Origin: Auanema rhodensis
Taxonomy: Eukaryota > Nematoda > Chromadorea > Rhabditida > Rhabditidae
Length of the DNA stretch: 64,000 nt
Reading direction: 5' to 3'
Assembly: GCA_964057225.1 (NCBI GenBank)
Contig: OZ059900.1
Location: 25,869,638-25,933,637, forward strand
The notes under the pieces were generated by a model. The model was not told the origin of the DNA. It made no database searches and saw only the letters and a list, made by a program, of their open reading frames with translations. The translations under genes were made by a program, and so were the position numbers. Shown piece by piece: positions 26,601 to 39,334 of this stretch; positions within the stretch are counted from its first letter, which is position 1, and each line of letters opens with the position of its first letter.

Positions 26601-28048
26601 TAATTTTCTAACCCCTGTTTTTTTGTCGTGAAAGTGGAACTAGACGTTGTACGAACAATTTTGAGCTAGGTTTCATTGACATTGCATCAGTTTGAACACA
26701 TGAAATCGTAAGTCAAAACCTTGTTTACAGCGAAATTTCCAAAAACTGGTTTTCCAGCATAATAAAATATTTCTCATGGGAAATACTGTGTTTTTGTATT
26801 TTTCTAGTGTTCAGCATGTAAAATGCTTTATTTTAGTATGTAACACGCTGAAATTCGTTGCATTTGACGACTCATATGAACAAAAATCGATTTAATCAAT
26901 ATTAGCCATAAGGGGCGTGCCCTCAGAATATGCTAATTTCCTTAATTTTCTAACCCCTGTTTTTTTGTCGTGAAAGTGGAACTAGACGTTGTACGAACAA
27001 TTTTGAGCTAGGTTTCATTGACATTGCATGAGTTTGAACACATGAAATCGTAAGTCAAAACCTTGTTTACAGCGAAATTTCCAAAAACTGGTTTTCCAGC
27101 ATAATAAAATATTTCTCATGGGAAAAACTGTGTTTTTGTATTTTTCTAGTGTTCAGCATGTAAAATGCTTCATTTTAGTATGTAACACGCTGAAATTTGT
27201 TGCATTTGACGACTCATATGAACAAAAATCGATTTAATCAATATTAGCCATAAGGGGCGTGCCCTCAGAATATGCTAATTTCCTTAATTTTCTAACCCCT
27301 GTTTTTTTGTCGTGAAAGTGGAACTAGACGTTGTACGAACAATTTTGAGCTAGGTTTCATTGACATTGCATGAGTTTGAACACATGAAATCGTAAGTCAA
27401 AACCTTGTTCACAGCGAAATTTCCAAAAACTGGTTTTCCAGCATAATAAAATATTTCTCAAGGGAAAAACTGTGTTTTTATATTTTTCTAGTGTTCAGCA
27501 TGTGAAATGCTTTATTTTAGTATGTAACACGCTGAAATTTGTTGCATTTGACGACTCATATGAACAAAAATCGATTTAATCAATATTAGCCATAAGGGGC
27601 GTGCCCTCAGAATATGCTAATTTCCTTAATTTTCTAACCCCTGTTTTTTTGTCGTGAAAGTGGAACTAGACGTTGTACGAACAATTTTGAGCTAGGTTTC
27701 ATTGACATTGCATGAGTTTGAACACATGAAATCGTAAGTCAAAACCTTGTTTACAGCGAAATTTCCAAAAACTGGTTTTCCAGCATAATACAATATTTCT
27801 CATGGGAAATACTGTGTTTTTGTATTTTTCTAGTGTTCAGAATGTAGAATGCTTCATTTTGATATGTAAAACGCTGAAATTCGTTGCATTTGACGACTCA
27901 TATGAACAAAAATCGATTTTATCAATATTAGCCATAAGGGGCGTGCCCTCAGAATATGCTAATTTCCTTAATTTTCTAAACCCTGTTTTTTTGTCGTGAA
28001 AGTGGAACTAGACGTTGTACGAACAATTTTGAGCTAGGTTTCATTGAC
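23603..28048. repeat. 15-monomer HOR, copy 2
   Basis: Monomers 70-82 repeat the type order of 18473-22918 one for one. The copy ends with C-D, and the C-D pair is then duplicated again directly to the right. Confidence 0.9.
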
Positions 28049-30442
28049 ATTGCATGAGTTTGAACACATGAAATCGTAAGTCAAAACCTTGTTCACAGCG
28101 AAATTTCCAAAAACTGGTTTTCCAGCATAATAAAATATTTCTCAAGGGAAAAACTGTGTTTTTATATTTTTCTAGTGTTCAGCATGTGAAATGCTTTATT
28201 TTAGTATGTAACACGCTGAAATTTGTTGCATTTGACGACTCATATGAACAAAAATCGATTTAATCAATATTAGCCATAAGGGGCGTGCCCTCAGAATATG
28301 CTAATTTCCTTAATTTTCTAACCCCTGTTTTTTTGTCGTGAAAGTGGAACTAGACGTTGTACGAACAATTTTGAGCTAGGTTTCATTGACATTGCATGAG
28401 TTTGAACACATGAAATCGTAAGTCAAAACCTTGTTTACAGCGAAATTTCCAAAAACTGGTTTTCCAGCATAATACAATATTTCTCATGGGAAATACTGTG
28501 TTTTTGTATTTTTCTAGTGTTCAGAATGTAGAATGCTTCATTTTGATATGTAAAACGCTGAAATTCGTTGCATTTGACGACTCATATGAACAAAAATCGA
28601 TTTTATCAATATTAGCCATAAGGGGCGTGCCCTCAGAATATGCTAATTTCCTTAATTTTCTAAACCCTGTTTTTTTGTCGTGAAAGTGGAACTAGACGTT
28701 GTACGAACAATTTTGAGCTAGGTTTCATTGACATTGCATGAGTTTGAACACATGAAATCGTAAGTCAAAACCTTGTTTACAGCGAAATTTCCAAAAACTG
28801 GTTTTCCAGCATAATAAAATATTTCTCATGGGAAAAACTGTGTTTTTGTATTTTTCTAGTGTTCAGCATGTAAAATGGTTCATTTTAGTATGTAACACGC
28901 TGAAATTCGTTGCATTTGACGACTCATATGAACAAAAATCGATTTTATCAATATTAGCCATAAGGGGCGTGCCCTCAGAATATGCTAATTTCCTTAATTT
29001 TCTAAACCCTGTTTTTTTGTCGTGAAAGTGGAACTAGACGTTGTACGAACAATTTTGAGCTAGGTTTCATTGACATTGCATGAGTTTGAACACATGAAAT
29101 CGTAAGTCAAAACCTTGTTTACAGCGAAATTTCCAAAAACTGGTTTTCCAGCATAATAAAATATTTCTCATGGGAAAAACTGTGTTTTTGTATTTTTCTA
29201 GTGTTCAGCATGTAAAATGGTTCATTTTAGTATGTAACACGCTGAAATTTGTTGCATTTGACGACTCATATGAACAAAAATCGATTTAATCAATATTAGC
29301 CATAAGGGGCGTGCCCTCAGAATATGCTAATTTCCTTAATTTTCTAACCCCTGTTTTTTTGTCGTGAAAGTGGAACTAGACGTTGTACGAACAATTTTGA
29401 GCTAGGTTTCATTGACATTGCATGAGTTTGAACACATGAAATCGTAAGTCAAAACCTTGTTTACAGCGAAATTTCCAAAAACTGGTTTTCCAGCATAATA
29501 AAATATTTCTCATGGGAAAAACTGTGTTTTTGTATTTTTCTAGTGTTCAGCATGTAAAATGCTTCATTTTAGTATGTAACACGCTGAAATTTGTTGCATT
29601 TGACGACTCATATGAACAAAAATCGATTTAATCAATATTAGCCATAAGGGGCGTGCCCTCAGAATATGCTAATTTCCTTAATTTTCTAACCCCTGTTTTT
29701 TTGTCGTGAAAGTGGAACTAGACGTTGTACGAACAATTTTGAGCTAGGTTTCATTGACATTGCATGAGTTTGAACACATGAAATCGTAAGTCAAAACCTT
29801 GTTCACAGCGAAATTTCCAAAAACTGGTTTTCCAGCATAATAAAATATTTCTCAAGGGAAAAACTGTGTTTTTATATTTTTCTAGTGTTCAGCATGTGAA
29901 ATGCTTTATTTTAGTATGTAACACGCTGAAATTCGTTGCATTTGACGACTCATATGAACAAAAATCGATTTAATCAATATTAGCCATAAGGGGCGTGCCC
30001 TCAGAATATGCTAATTTCCTTAATTTTCTAACCCCTGTTTTTTTGTCGTGAAAGTGGAACTAGACGTTGTACGAACAATTTTGAGCTAGGTTTCATTGAC
30101 ATTGCATGAGTTTGAACACATGAAATCGTAAGTCAAAACCTTGTTTACAGCGAAATTTCCAAAAACTGGTTTTCCAGCATAATACAATATTTCTCATGGG
30201 AAATACTGTGTTTTTGTATTTTTCTAGTGTTCAGAATGTAGAATGCTTCATTTTGATATGTAAAACGCTGAAATTCGTTGCATTTGACGACTCATATGAA
30301 CAAAAATCGATTTTATCAATATTAGCCATAAGGGGCGTGCCCTCAGAATATGCTAATTTCCTTAATTTTCTAAACCCTGTTTTTTTGTCGTGAAAGTGGA
30401 ACTAGACGTTGTACGAACAATTTTGAGCTAGGTTTCATTGAC
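28049..30442. repeat. Monomers 83-89: C, D, B-D hybrid, B, B, C, D
   Basis: The C-D pair at 28049-28732 repeats the pair ending at 28048. The monomer at 28733 is a hybrid: B-like on the left (104A,146G) and D-like on the right (214T,274A), with a switch between p164 and p214. The next (29075) has 146G with normal B right-hand markers. The C at 29759 has reverted to 176C. Confidence 0.82.
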
Positions 30443-33400
30443 ATTGCATGAGTTTGAACACATGAAATCGTAAGTCAAAACCTTGTTTACAGCGAAATTT
30501 CCAAAAACTGGTTTTCCAGCATAATAAAATATTTCTCATGGGAAATACTGTGTTTTTGTATTTTTCTAGTGTTCAGCATGTAAAATGCTTCATTTTAGTA
30601 TGTAACACGCTGAAATTCGTTGCATTTGACGACTCATATGAACAAAAATCGATTTAATCAATATTAGCCATAAGGGGCGTGCCCTCAGAATATGCTAATT
30701 TCCTTAATTTTCTAACCCCTGTTTTTTTGTCGTGAAAGTGGAACTAGACGTTGTACGAACAATTTTGAGCTAGGTTTCATTGACATTGCATGAGTTTGAA
30801 CACATGAAATCGTAAGTCAAAACCTTGTTTACAGCGAAATTTCCAAAAACTGGTTTTCCAGCATAATAAAATATTTCTCATGGGAAATACTGTGTTTTTG
30901 TATTTTTCTAGTGTTCAGCAGGTAAAATGCTTCATTTTAGTATGTAAAACGCTGAAATTCGTTGCATTTGACGACTCATATGAACAAAAATCGATTTTAT
31001 CAATATTAGCCATAAGGGGCGTGCCCTCAGAATATGCTAATTTCCTTAATTTTCTAAACCCTGTTTTTTTGTCGTGAAAGTGGAACTAGACGTTGTACGA
31101 ACAATTTTGAGCTAGGTTTCATTGACATTGCATGAGTTTGAACACATGAAATCGTAAGTCAAAACCTTGTTTACAGCGAAATTTCCAAAAACTGGTTTTC
31201 CAGCATAATAAAATATTTCTCATGGGAAATACTGTGTTTTTGTATTTTTCTAGTGTTCAGCATGTAAAATGCTTCATTTTAGTATGTAACACGCTGAAAT
31301 TCGTTGCATTTGACGACTCATATGAACAAAAATCGATTTAATCAATATTAGCCATAAGGGGCGTGCCCTCAGAATATGCTAATTTCCTTAATTTTCTAAC
31401 CCCTGTTTTTTTGTCGTGAAAGTGGAACTAGACGTTGTACGAACAATTTTGAGCTAGGTTTCATTGACATTGCATGAGTTTGAACACATGAAATCGTAAG
31501 TCAAAACCTTGTTTACAGCGAAATTTCCAAAAACTGGTTTTCCAGCATAATACAATATTTCTCATGGGAAATACTGTGTTTTTGTATTTTTCTAGTGTTC
31601 AGAATGTAGAATGCTTCATTTTGATATGTAAAACGCTGAAATTCGTTGCATTTGACGACTCATATGAACAAAAATCGATTTTATCAATATTAGCCATAAG
31701 GGGCGTGCCCTCAGAATATGCTAATTTCCTTAATTTTCTAAACCCTGTTTTTTTGTCGTGAAAGTGGAACTAGACGTTGTACGAACAATTTTGAGCTAGG
31801 TTTCATTGACATTGCATGAGTTTGAACACATGAAATCGTAAGTCAAAACCTTGTTTACAGCGAAATTTCCAAAAACTGGTTTTCCAGCATAATAAAATAT
31901 TTCTCATGGGAAAAACTGTGTTTTTGTATTTTTCTAGTGTTCAGCATGTAAAATGCTTCATTTTAGTATGTAACACGCTGAAATTTGTTGCATTTGACGA
32001 CTCATATGAACAAAAATCGATTTAATCAATATTAGCCATAAGGGGCGTGCCCTCAGAATATGCTAATTTCCTTAATTTTCTAACCCCTGTTTTTTTGTCG
32101 TGAAAGTGGAACTAGACGTTGTACGAACAATTTTGAGCTAGGTTTCATTGACATTGCATCAGTTTGAACACATGAAATCGTAAGTCAAAACCTTGTTTAC
32201 AGCGAAATTTCCAAAAACTGGTTTTCCAGCATAATACAATATTTCTCATGGGAAATACTGTGTTTTTGTATTTTTCTAGTGTTCAGAATGTAGAATGCTT
32301 CATTTTGATATGTAAAACGCTGAAATTCGTTGCATTTGACGACTCATATGAACAAAAATCGATTTTATCAATATTAGCCATAAGGGGCGTGCCCTCAGAA
32401 TATGCTAATTTCCTTAATTTTCTAACCCCTGTTTTTTTGTCGTGAAAGTGGAACTAGACGTTGTACGAACAATTTTGAGCTAGGTTTCATTGACATTGCA
32501 TGAGTTTGAACACATGAAATCGTAAGTCAAAACCTTGTTTACAGCGAAATTTCCAAAAACTGGTTTTCCAGCATAATAAAATATTTCTCATGGGAAAAAC
32601 TGTGTTTTTGTATTTTTCTAGTGTTCAGCATGTAAAATGCTTCATTTTAGTATGTAACACGCTGAAATTTGTTGCATTTGACGACTCATATGAACAAAAA
32701 TCGATTTAATCAATATTAGCCATAAGGGGCGTGCCCTCAGAATATGCTAATTTCCTTAATTTTCTAACCCCTGTTTTTTTGTCGTGAAAGTGGAACTAGA
32801 CGTTGTACGAACAATTTTGAGCTAGGTTTCATTGACATTGCATGAGTTTGAACACATGAAATCGTAAGTCAAAACCTTGTTTACAGCGAAATTTCCAAAA
32901 ACTGGTTTTCCAGCATAATAAAATATTTCTCATGGGAAATACTGTGTTTTTGTATTTTTCTAGTGTTCAGCATGTGAAATGCTTCATTTTAGTATGTAAC
33001 ACGCTGAAATTCGTTGCATTTGACGACTCATATGAACAAAAATCGATTTAATCAATATTAGCCATAAGGGGCGTGCCCTCAGAATATGCTAATTTCCTTA
33101 ATTTTCTAACCCCTGTTTTTTTGTCGTGAAAGTGGAACTAGACGTTGTACGAACAATTTTGAGCTAGGTTTCATTGACATTGCATGAGTTTGAACACATG
33201 AAATCGTAAGTCAAAACCTTGTTTACAGCGAAATTTCCAAAAACTGGTTTTCCAGCATAATAAAATATTTCTCATGGGAAATACTGTGTTTTTGTATTTT
33301 TCTAGTGTTCAGCATGTAAAATGCTTCATTTTAGTATGTAACACGCTGAAATTCGTTGCATTTGACGACTCATATGAACAAAAATCGATTTTATCAATAT

Positions 33401-34888
33401 TAGCCATAAGGGGCGTGCCCTCAGAATATGCTAATTTCCTTAATTTTCTAACCCCTGTTTTTTTGTCGTGAAAGTGGAACTAGACGTTGTACGAACAATT
33501 TTGAGCTAGGTTTCATTGACATTGCATCAGTTTGAACACATGAAATCGTAAGTCAAAACCTTGTTTACAGCGAAATTTCCAAAAACTGGTTTTCCAGCAT
33601 AATAAAATATTTCTCATGGGAAATACTGTGTTTTTGTATTTTTCTAGTGTTCAACATGTAAAATGCTTCATTTTAGTATGTAACACGCTGAAATTCGTTG
33701 CATTTGACGACTCATATGAACAAAAATCGATTTAATCAATATTAGCCATAAGGGGCGTGCCCTCAGAATATGCTAATTTCCTTAATTTTCTAACCCCTGT
33801 TTTTTTGTCGTGAAAGTGGAACTAGACGTTGTACGAACAATTTTGAGCTAGGTTTCATTGACATTGCATGAGTTTGAACACATGAAATCGTAAGTCAAAA
33901 CCTTGTTTACAGCGAAATTTCCAAAAACTGGTTTTCCAGCATAATAAAATATTTCTCATGGGAAATACTGTGTTTTTGTATTTTTCTAGTGTTCAGCATG
34001 TGAAATGCTTCATTTTAGTATGTAACACGCTGAAATTTGTTGCATTTGACGACTCATATGAACAAAAATCGATTTAATCAATATTAGCCATAAGGGGCGT
34101 GCCCTCAGAATATGCTAATTTCCTTAATTTTCTAACCCCTGTTTTTTTGTCGTGAAAGTGGAACTAGACGTTGTACGAACAATTTTGAGCTAGGTTTCAT
34201 TGACATTGCATGAGTTTGAACACATGAAATCGTAAGTCAAAACCTTGTTTACAGCGAAATTTCCAAAAACTGGTTTTCCAGCATAATAAAATATTTCTCA
34301 TGGGAAATACTGTGTTTTTGTATTTTTCTAGTGTTCAGCATGTAAAATGCTTCATTTTAGTATGTAACACGCTGAAATTCGTTGCATTTGACGACTCATA
34401 TGAACAAAAATCGATTTAATCAATATTAGCCATAAGGGGCGTGCCCTCAGAATATGCTAATTTCCTTAATTTTCTAAACCCTGTTTTTTTGTCGTGAAAG
34501 TGGAACTAGACGTTGTACGAACAATTTTGAGCTAGGTTTCATTGACATTGCATGAGTTTGAACACATGAAATCGTAAGTCAAAACCTTGTTTACAGCGAA
34601 ATTTCCAAAAACTGGTTTTCCAGCATAATAAAATATTTCTCATGGGAAATACTGTGTTTTTGTATTTTTCTAGTGTTCAGCATGTAAAATGCTTCATTTT
34701 AGTATGTAACACGCTGAAATTCGTTGCATTTGACGACTCATATGAACAAAAATCGATTTAATCAATATTAGCCATAAGGGGCGTGCCCTCAGAATATGCT
34801 AATTTCCTTAATTTTCTAACCCCTGTTTTTTTGTCGTGAAAGTGGAACTAGACGTTGTACGAACAATTTTGAGCTAGGTTTCATTGAC
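30443..34888. repeat. Mosaic domain with hybrid monomers
   Basis: Monomers 90-102 read A, H/D hybrid, A, D, B, cD(274C), B, G, A(214T), cF', G(176T), A(274A), A. The monomer at 30785 has 137G on the left and 164A,214T,274A on the right. The one at 32153 has 8C, the central D markers, then 274C. The F' at 33521 has 134A but not 118T. These split marker sets indicate exchanges shorter than one monomer. The run G-A(214T)-cF'-G-A(274A) resembles the F/G domain at 17-25 kb. Confidence 0.82.
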
Positions 34889-37800
34889 ATTGCATGAGTT
34901 TGAACACATGAAATCGTAAGTCAAAACCTTGTTTACAGCGAAATTTCCAAAAACTGGTTTTCCAGCATAATACAATATTTCTCATGGGAAATACTGTGTT
35001 TTTGTATTTTTCTAGTGTTCAGAATGTAGAATGCTTCATTTTAGTATGTAACACGCTGAAATTCGTTGCATTTGACGACTCATATGAACAAAAATCGATT
35101 TAATCAATATTAGCCATAAGGGGCGTGCCCTCAGAATATGCTAATTTCCTTAATTTTCTAAACCCTGTTTTTTTGTCGTGAAAGTGGAACTAGACGTTGT
35201 ACGAACAATTTTGAGCTAGGTTTCATTGACATTGCATGAGTTTGAACACATGAAATCGTAAGTCAAAACCTTGTTTACAGCGAAATTTCCAAAAACTGGT
35301 TTTCCAGCATAATAAAATATTTCTCATGGGAAAAACTGTGTTTTTGTATTTTTCTAGTGTTCAGCATGTAAAATGCTTCATTTTAGTATGTAACACGCTG
35401 AAATTTGTTGCATTTGACGACTCATATGAACAAAAATCGATTTAATCAATATTAGCCATAAGGGGCGTGCCCTCAGAATATGCTAATTTCCTTAATTTTC
35501 TAACCCCTGTTTTTTTGTCGTGAAAGTGGAACTAGACGTTGTACGAACAATTTTGAGCTAGGTTTCATTGACATTGCATGAGTTTGAACACATGAAATCG
35601 TAAGTCAAAACCTTGTTCACAGCGAAATTTCCAAAAACTGGTTTTCCAGCATAATAAAATATTTCTCAAGGGAAAAACTGTGTTTTTATATTTTTCTAGT
35701 GTTCAGCATGTGAAATGCTTTATTTTAGTATGTAACACGCTGAAATTTGTTGCATTTGACGACTCATATGAACAAAAATCGATTTAATCAATATTAGCCA
35801 TAAGGGGCGTGCCCTCAGAATATGCTAATTTCCTTAATTTTCTAACCCCTGTTTTTTTGTCGTGAAAGTGGAACTAGACGTTGTACGAACAATTTTGAGC
35901 TAGGTTTCATTGACATTGCATGAGTTTGAACACATGAAATCGTAAGTCAAAACCTTGTTTACAGCGAAATTTCCAAAAACTGGTTTTCCAGCATAATAAA
36001 ATATTTCTCAAGGGAAAAACTGTGTTTTTATATTTTTCTAGTGTTCAGCATGTGAAATGCTTTATTTTAGTATGTAACACGCTGAAATTTGTTGCATTTG
36101 ACGACTCATATGAACAAAAATCGATTTAATCAATATTAGCCATAAGGGGCGTGCCCTCAGAATATGCTAATTTCCTTAATTTTCTAACCCCTGTTTTTTT
36201 GTCGTGAAAGTGGAACTAGACGTTGTACGAACAATTTTGAGCTAGGTTTCATTGACATTGCATGAGTTTGAACACATGAAATCGTAAGTCAAAACCTTGT
36301 TTACAGCGAAATTTCCAAAAACTGGTTTTCCAGCATAATACAATATTTCTCATGGGAAATACTGTGTTTTTGTATTTTTCTAGTGTTCAGAATGTAGAAT
36401 GCTTCATTTTGATATGTAAAACGCTGAAATTCGTTGCATTTGACGACTCATATGAACAAAAATCGATTTAATCAATATTAGCCATAAGGGGCGTGCCCTC
36501 AGAATATGCTAATTTCCTTAATTTTCTAACCCCTGTTTTTTTGTCGTGAAAGTGGAACTAGACGTTGTACGAACAATTTTGAGCTAGGTTTCATTGACAT
36601 TGCATGAGTTTGAACACATGAAATCGTAAGTCAAAACCTTGTTTACAGCGAAATTTCCAAAAACTGGTTTTCCAGCATAATAAAATATTTCTCATGGGAA
36701 ATACTGTGTTTTTGTATTTTTCTAGTGTTCAGCATGTAAAATGCTTCATTTTAGTATGTAACACGCTGAAATTCGTTGCATTTGACGACTCATATGAACA
36801 AAAATCGATTTAATCAATATTAGCCATAAGGGGCGTGCCCTCAGAATATGCTAATTTCCTTAATTTTCTAACCCCTGTTTTTTTGTCGTGAAAGTGGAAC
36901 TAGACGTTGTACGAACAATTTTAAGCTAGGTTTCATTGACATTGCATGAGTTTGAACACATGAAATCGTAAGTCAAAACCTTGTTTACAGCGAAATTTCC
37001 AAAAACTGGTTTTCCAGCATAATACAATATTTCTCATGGGAAATACTGTGTTTTTGTATTTTTCTAGTGTTCAGAATGTAGAATGCTTCATTTTGATATG
37101 TAAAACGCTGAAATTCGTTGCATTTGACGACTCATATGAACAAAAATCGATTTTATCAATATTAGCCATAAGGGGCGTGCCCTCAGAATATGCTAATTTC
37201 CTTAATTTTCTAAACCCTGTTTTTTTGTCGTGAAAGTGGAACTAGACGTTGTACGAACAATTTTGAGCTAGGTTTCATTGACATTGCATGAGTTTGAACA
37301 CATGAAATCGTAAGTCAAAACCTTGTTTACAGCGAAATTTCCAAAAACTGGTTTTCCAGCATAATAAAATATTTCTCATGGGAAATACTGTGTTTTTGTA
37401 TTTTTCTAGTGTTCAGCATGTAAAATGCTTCATTTTAGTATGTAACACGCTGAAATTCGTTGCATTTGACGACTCATATGAACAAAAATCGATTTAATCA
37501 ATATTAGCCATAAGGGGCGTGCCCTCAGAATATGCTAATTTCCTTAATTTTCTAACCCCTGTTTTTTTGTCGTGAAAGTGGAACTAGACGTTGTACGAAC
37601 AATTTTGAGCTAGGTTTCATTGACATTGCATCAGTTTGAACACATGAAATCGTAAGTCAAAACCTTGTTTACAGCGAAATTTCCAAAAACTGGTTTTCCA
37701 GCATAATAAAATATTTCTCATGGGAAATACTGTGTTTTTGTATTTTTCCAGTGTTCAACATGTAAAATGCTTCATTTTAGTATGTAAAACGCTGAAATTC

Positions 37801-38650
37801 GTTTCATTTGACGACTCATATGAACAAAAATCGATTTAATCAATATTAGCCATAAGGGGCGTGCCCTCAGAATATGCTAATTTCCTTAATTTTCTAACCC
37901 CTGTTTTTTTGTCGTGAAAGTGGAACTAGACGTTGTACGAACAATTTTGAGCTAGGTTTCATTGACATTGCATGAGTTTGAACACATGAAATCGTAAGTC
38001 AAAACCTTGTTTACAGCGAAATTTCCAAAAACTGGTTTTCCAGCATAATAAAATATTTCTCATGGGAAATACTGTGTTTTTGTATTTTTCTAGTGTTCAG
38101 CATGTAAAATGCTTCATTTTAGTATGTAACACGCTGAAATTCGTTGCATTTGACGACTCATATGAACAAAAATCGATTTAATCAATATTAGCCATAAGGG
38201 GCGTGCCCTCAGAATATGCTAATTTCCTTAATTTTCTAACCCCTGTTTTTTTGTCGTGAAAGTGGAACTAGACGTTGTACGAACAATTTTGAGCTAGGTT
38301 TCATTGACATTGCATCAGTTTGAACACATGAAATCGTAAGTCAAAACCTTGTTTACAGCGAAATTTCCAAAAACTGGTTTTCCAGCATAATAAAATATTT
38401 CTCATGGGAAATACTGTGTTTTTGTATTTTTCTAGTGTTCAGCATGTAAAATGCTTCATTTTAGTATGTAACACGCTGAAATTCGTTGCATTTGACGACT
38501 CATATGAACAAAAATCGATTTAATCAATATTAGCCATAAGGGGCGTGCCCTCAGAATATGCTAATTTCCTTAATTTTCTAACCCCTGTTTTTTTGTCGTG
38601 AAAGTGGAACTAGACGTTGTACGAACAATTTTGAGCTAGGTTTCATTGAC
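34889..38650. repeat. 13-monomer HOR, copy 1
   Basis: Eleven monomers read J(274A), B, C(46C), C, D-left with 214A and 274C, A(325A), D, A, K, A, cA. The private markers 325A (TTTTAAGCTAGG, near 36923) and the K set (125C,134A,164A,180T, monomer at 37625) recur exactly 4446 bp to the right. Confidence 0.9.
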
Positions 38651-39334
38651 ATTGCATGAGTTTGAACACATGAAATCGTAAGTCAAAACCTTGTTTACAG
38701 CGAAATTTCCAAAAACTGGTTTTCCAGCATAATACAATATTTCTCATGGGAAATACTGTGTTTTTGTATTTTTCTAGTGTTCAGAATGTAGAATGCTTCA
38801 TTTTGATATGTAAAACGCTGAAATTCGTTGCATTTGACGACTCATATGAACAAAAATCGATTTTATCAATATTAGCCATAAGGGGCGTGCCCTCAGAATA
38901 TGCTAATTTCCTTAATTTTCTAAACCCTGTTTTTTTGTCGTGAAAGTGGAACTAGACGTTGTACGAACAATTTTGAGCTAGGTTTCATTGACATTGCATG
39001 AGTTTGAACACATGAAATCGTAAGTCAAAACCTTGTTTACAGCGAAATTTCCAAAAACTGGTTTTCCAGCATAATACAATATTTCTCATGGGAAATACTG
39101 TGTTTTTGTATTTTTCTAGTGTTCAGCATGTAAAATGCTTCATTTTAGTATGTAACACGCTGAAATTCGTTGCATTTGACGACTCATATGAACAAAAATC
39201 GATTTAATCAATATTAGCCATAAGGGGCGTGCCCTCAGAATATGCTAATTTCCTTAATTTTCTAACCCCTGTTTTTTTGTCGTGAAAGTGGAACTAGACG
39301 TTGTACGAACAATTTTGAGCTAGGTTTCATTGAC
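38651..39334. repeat. Linker monomers D and A(85C)
   Basis: The second monomer has 85C from the D/J class and is otherwise type A, so an exchange lies between p85 and p135. Together the two monomers complete the 13-monomer offset. At the matching place after copy 2 there is an extra A before D, so one monomer was gained or lost. Confidence 0.8.
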
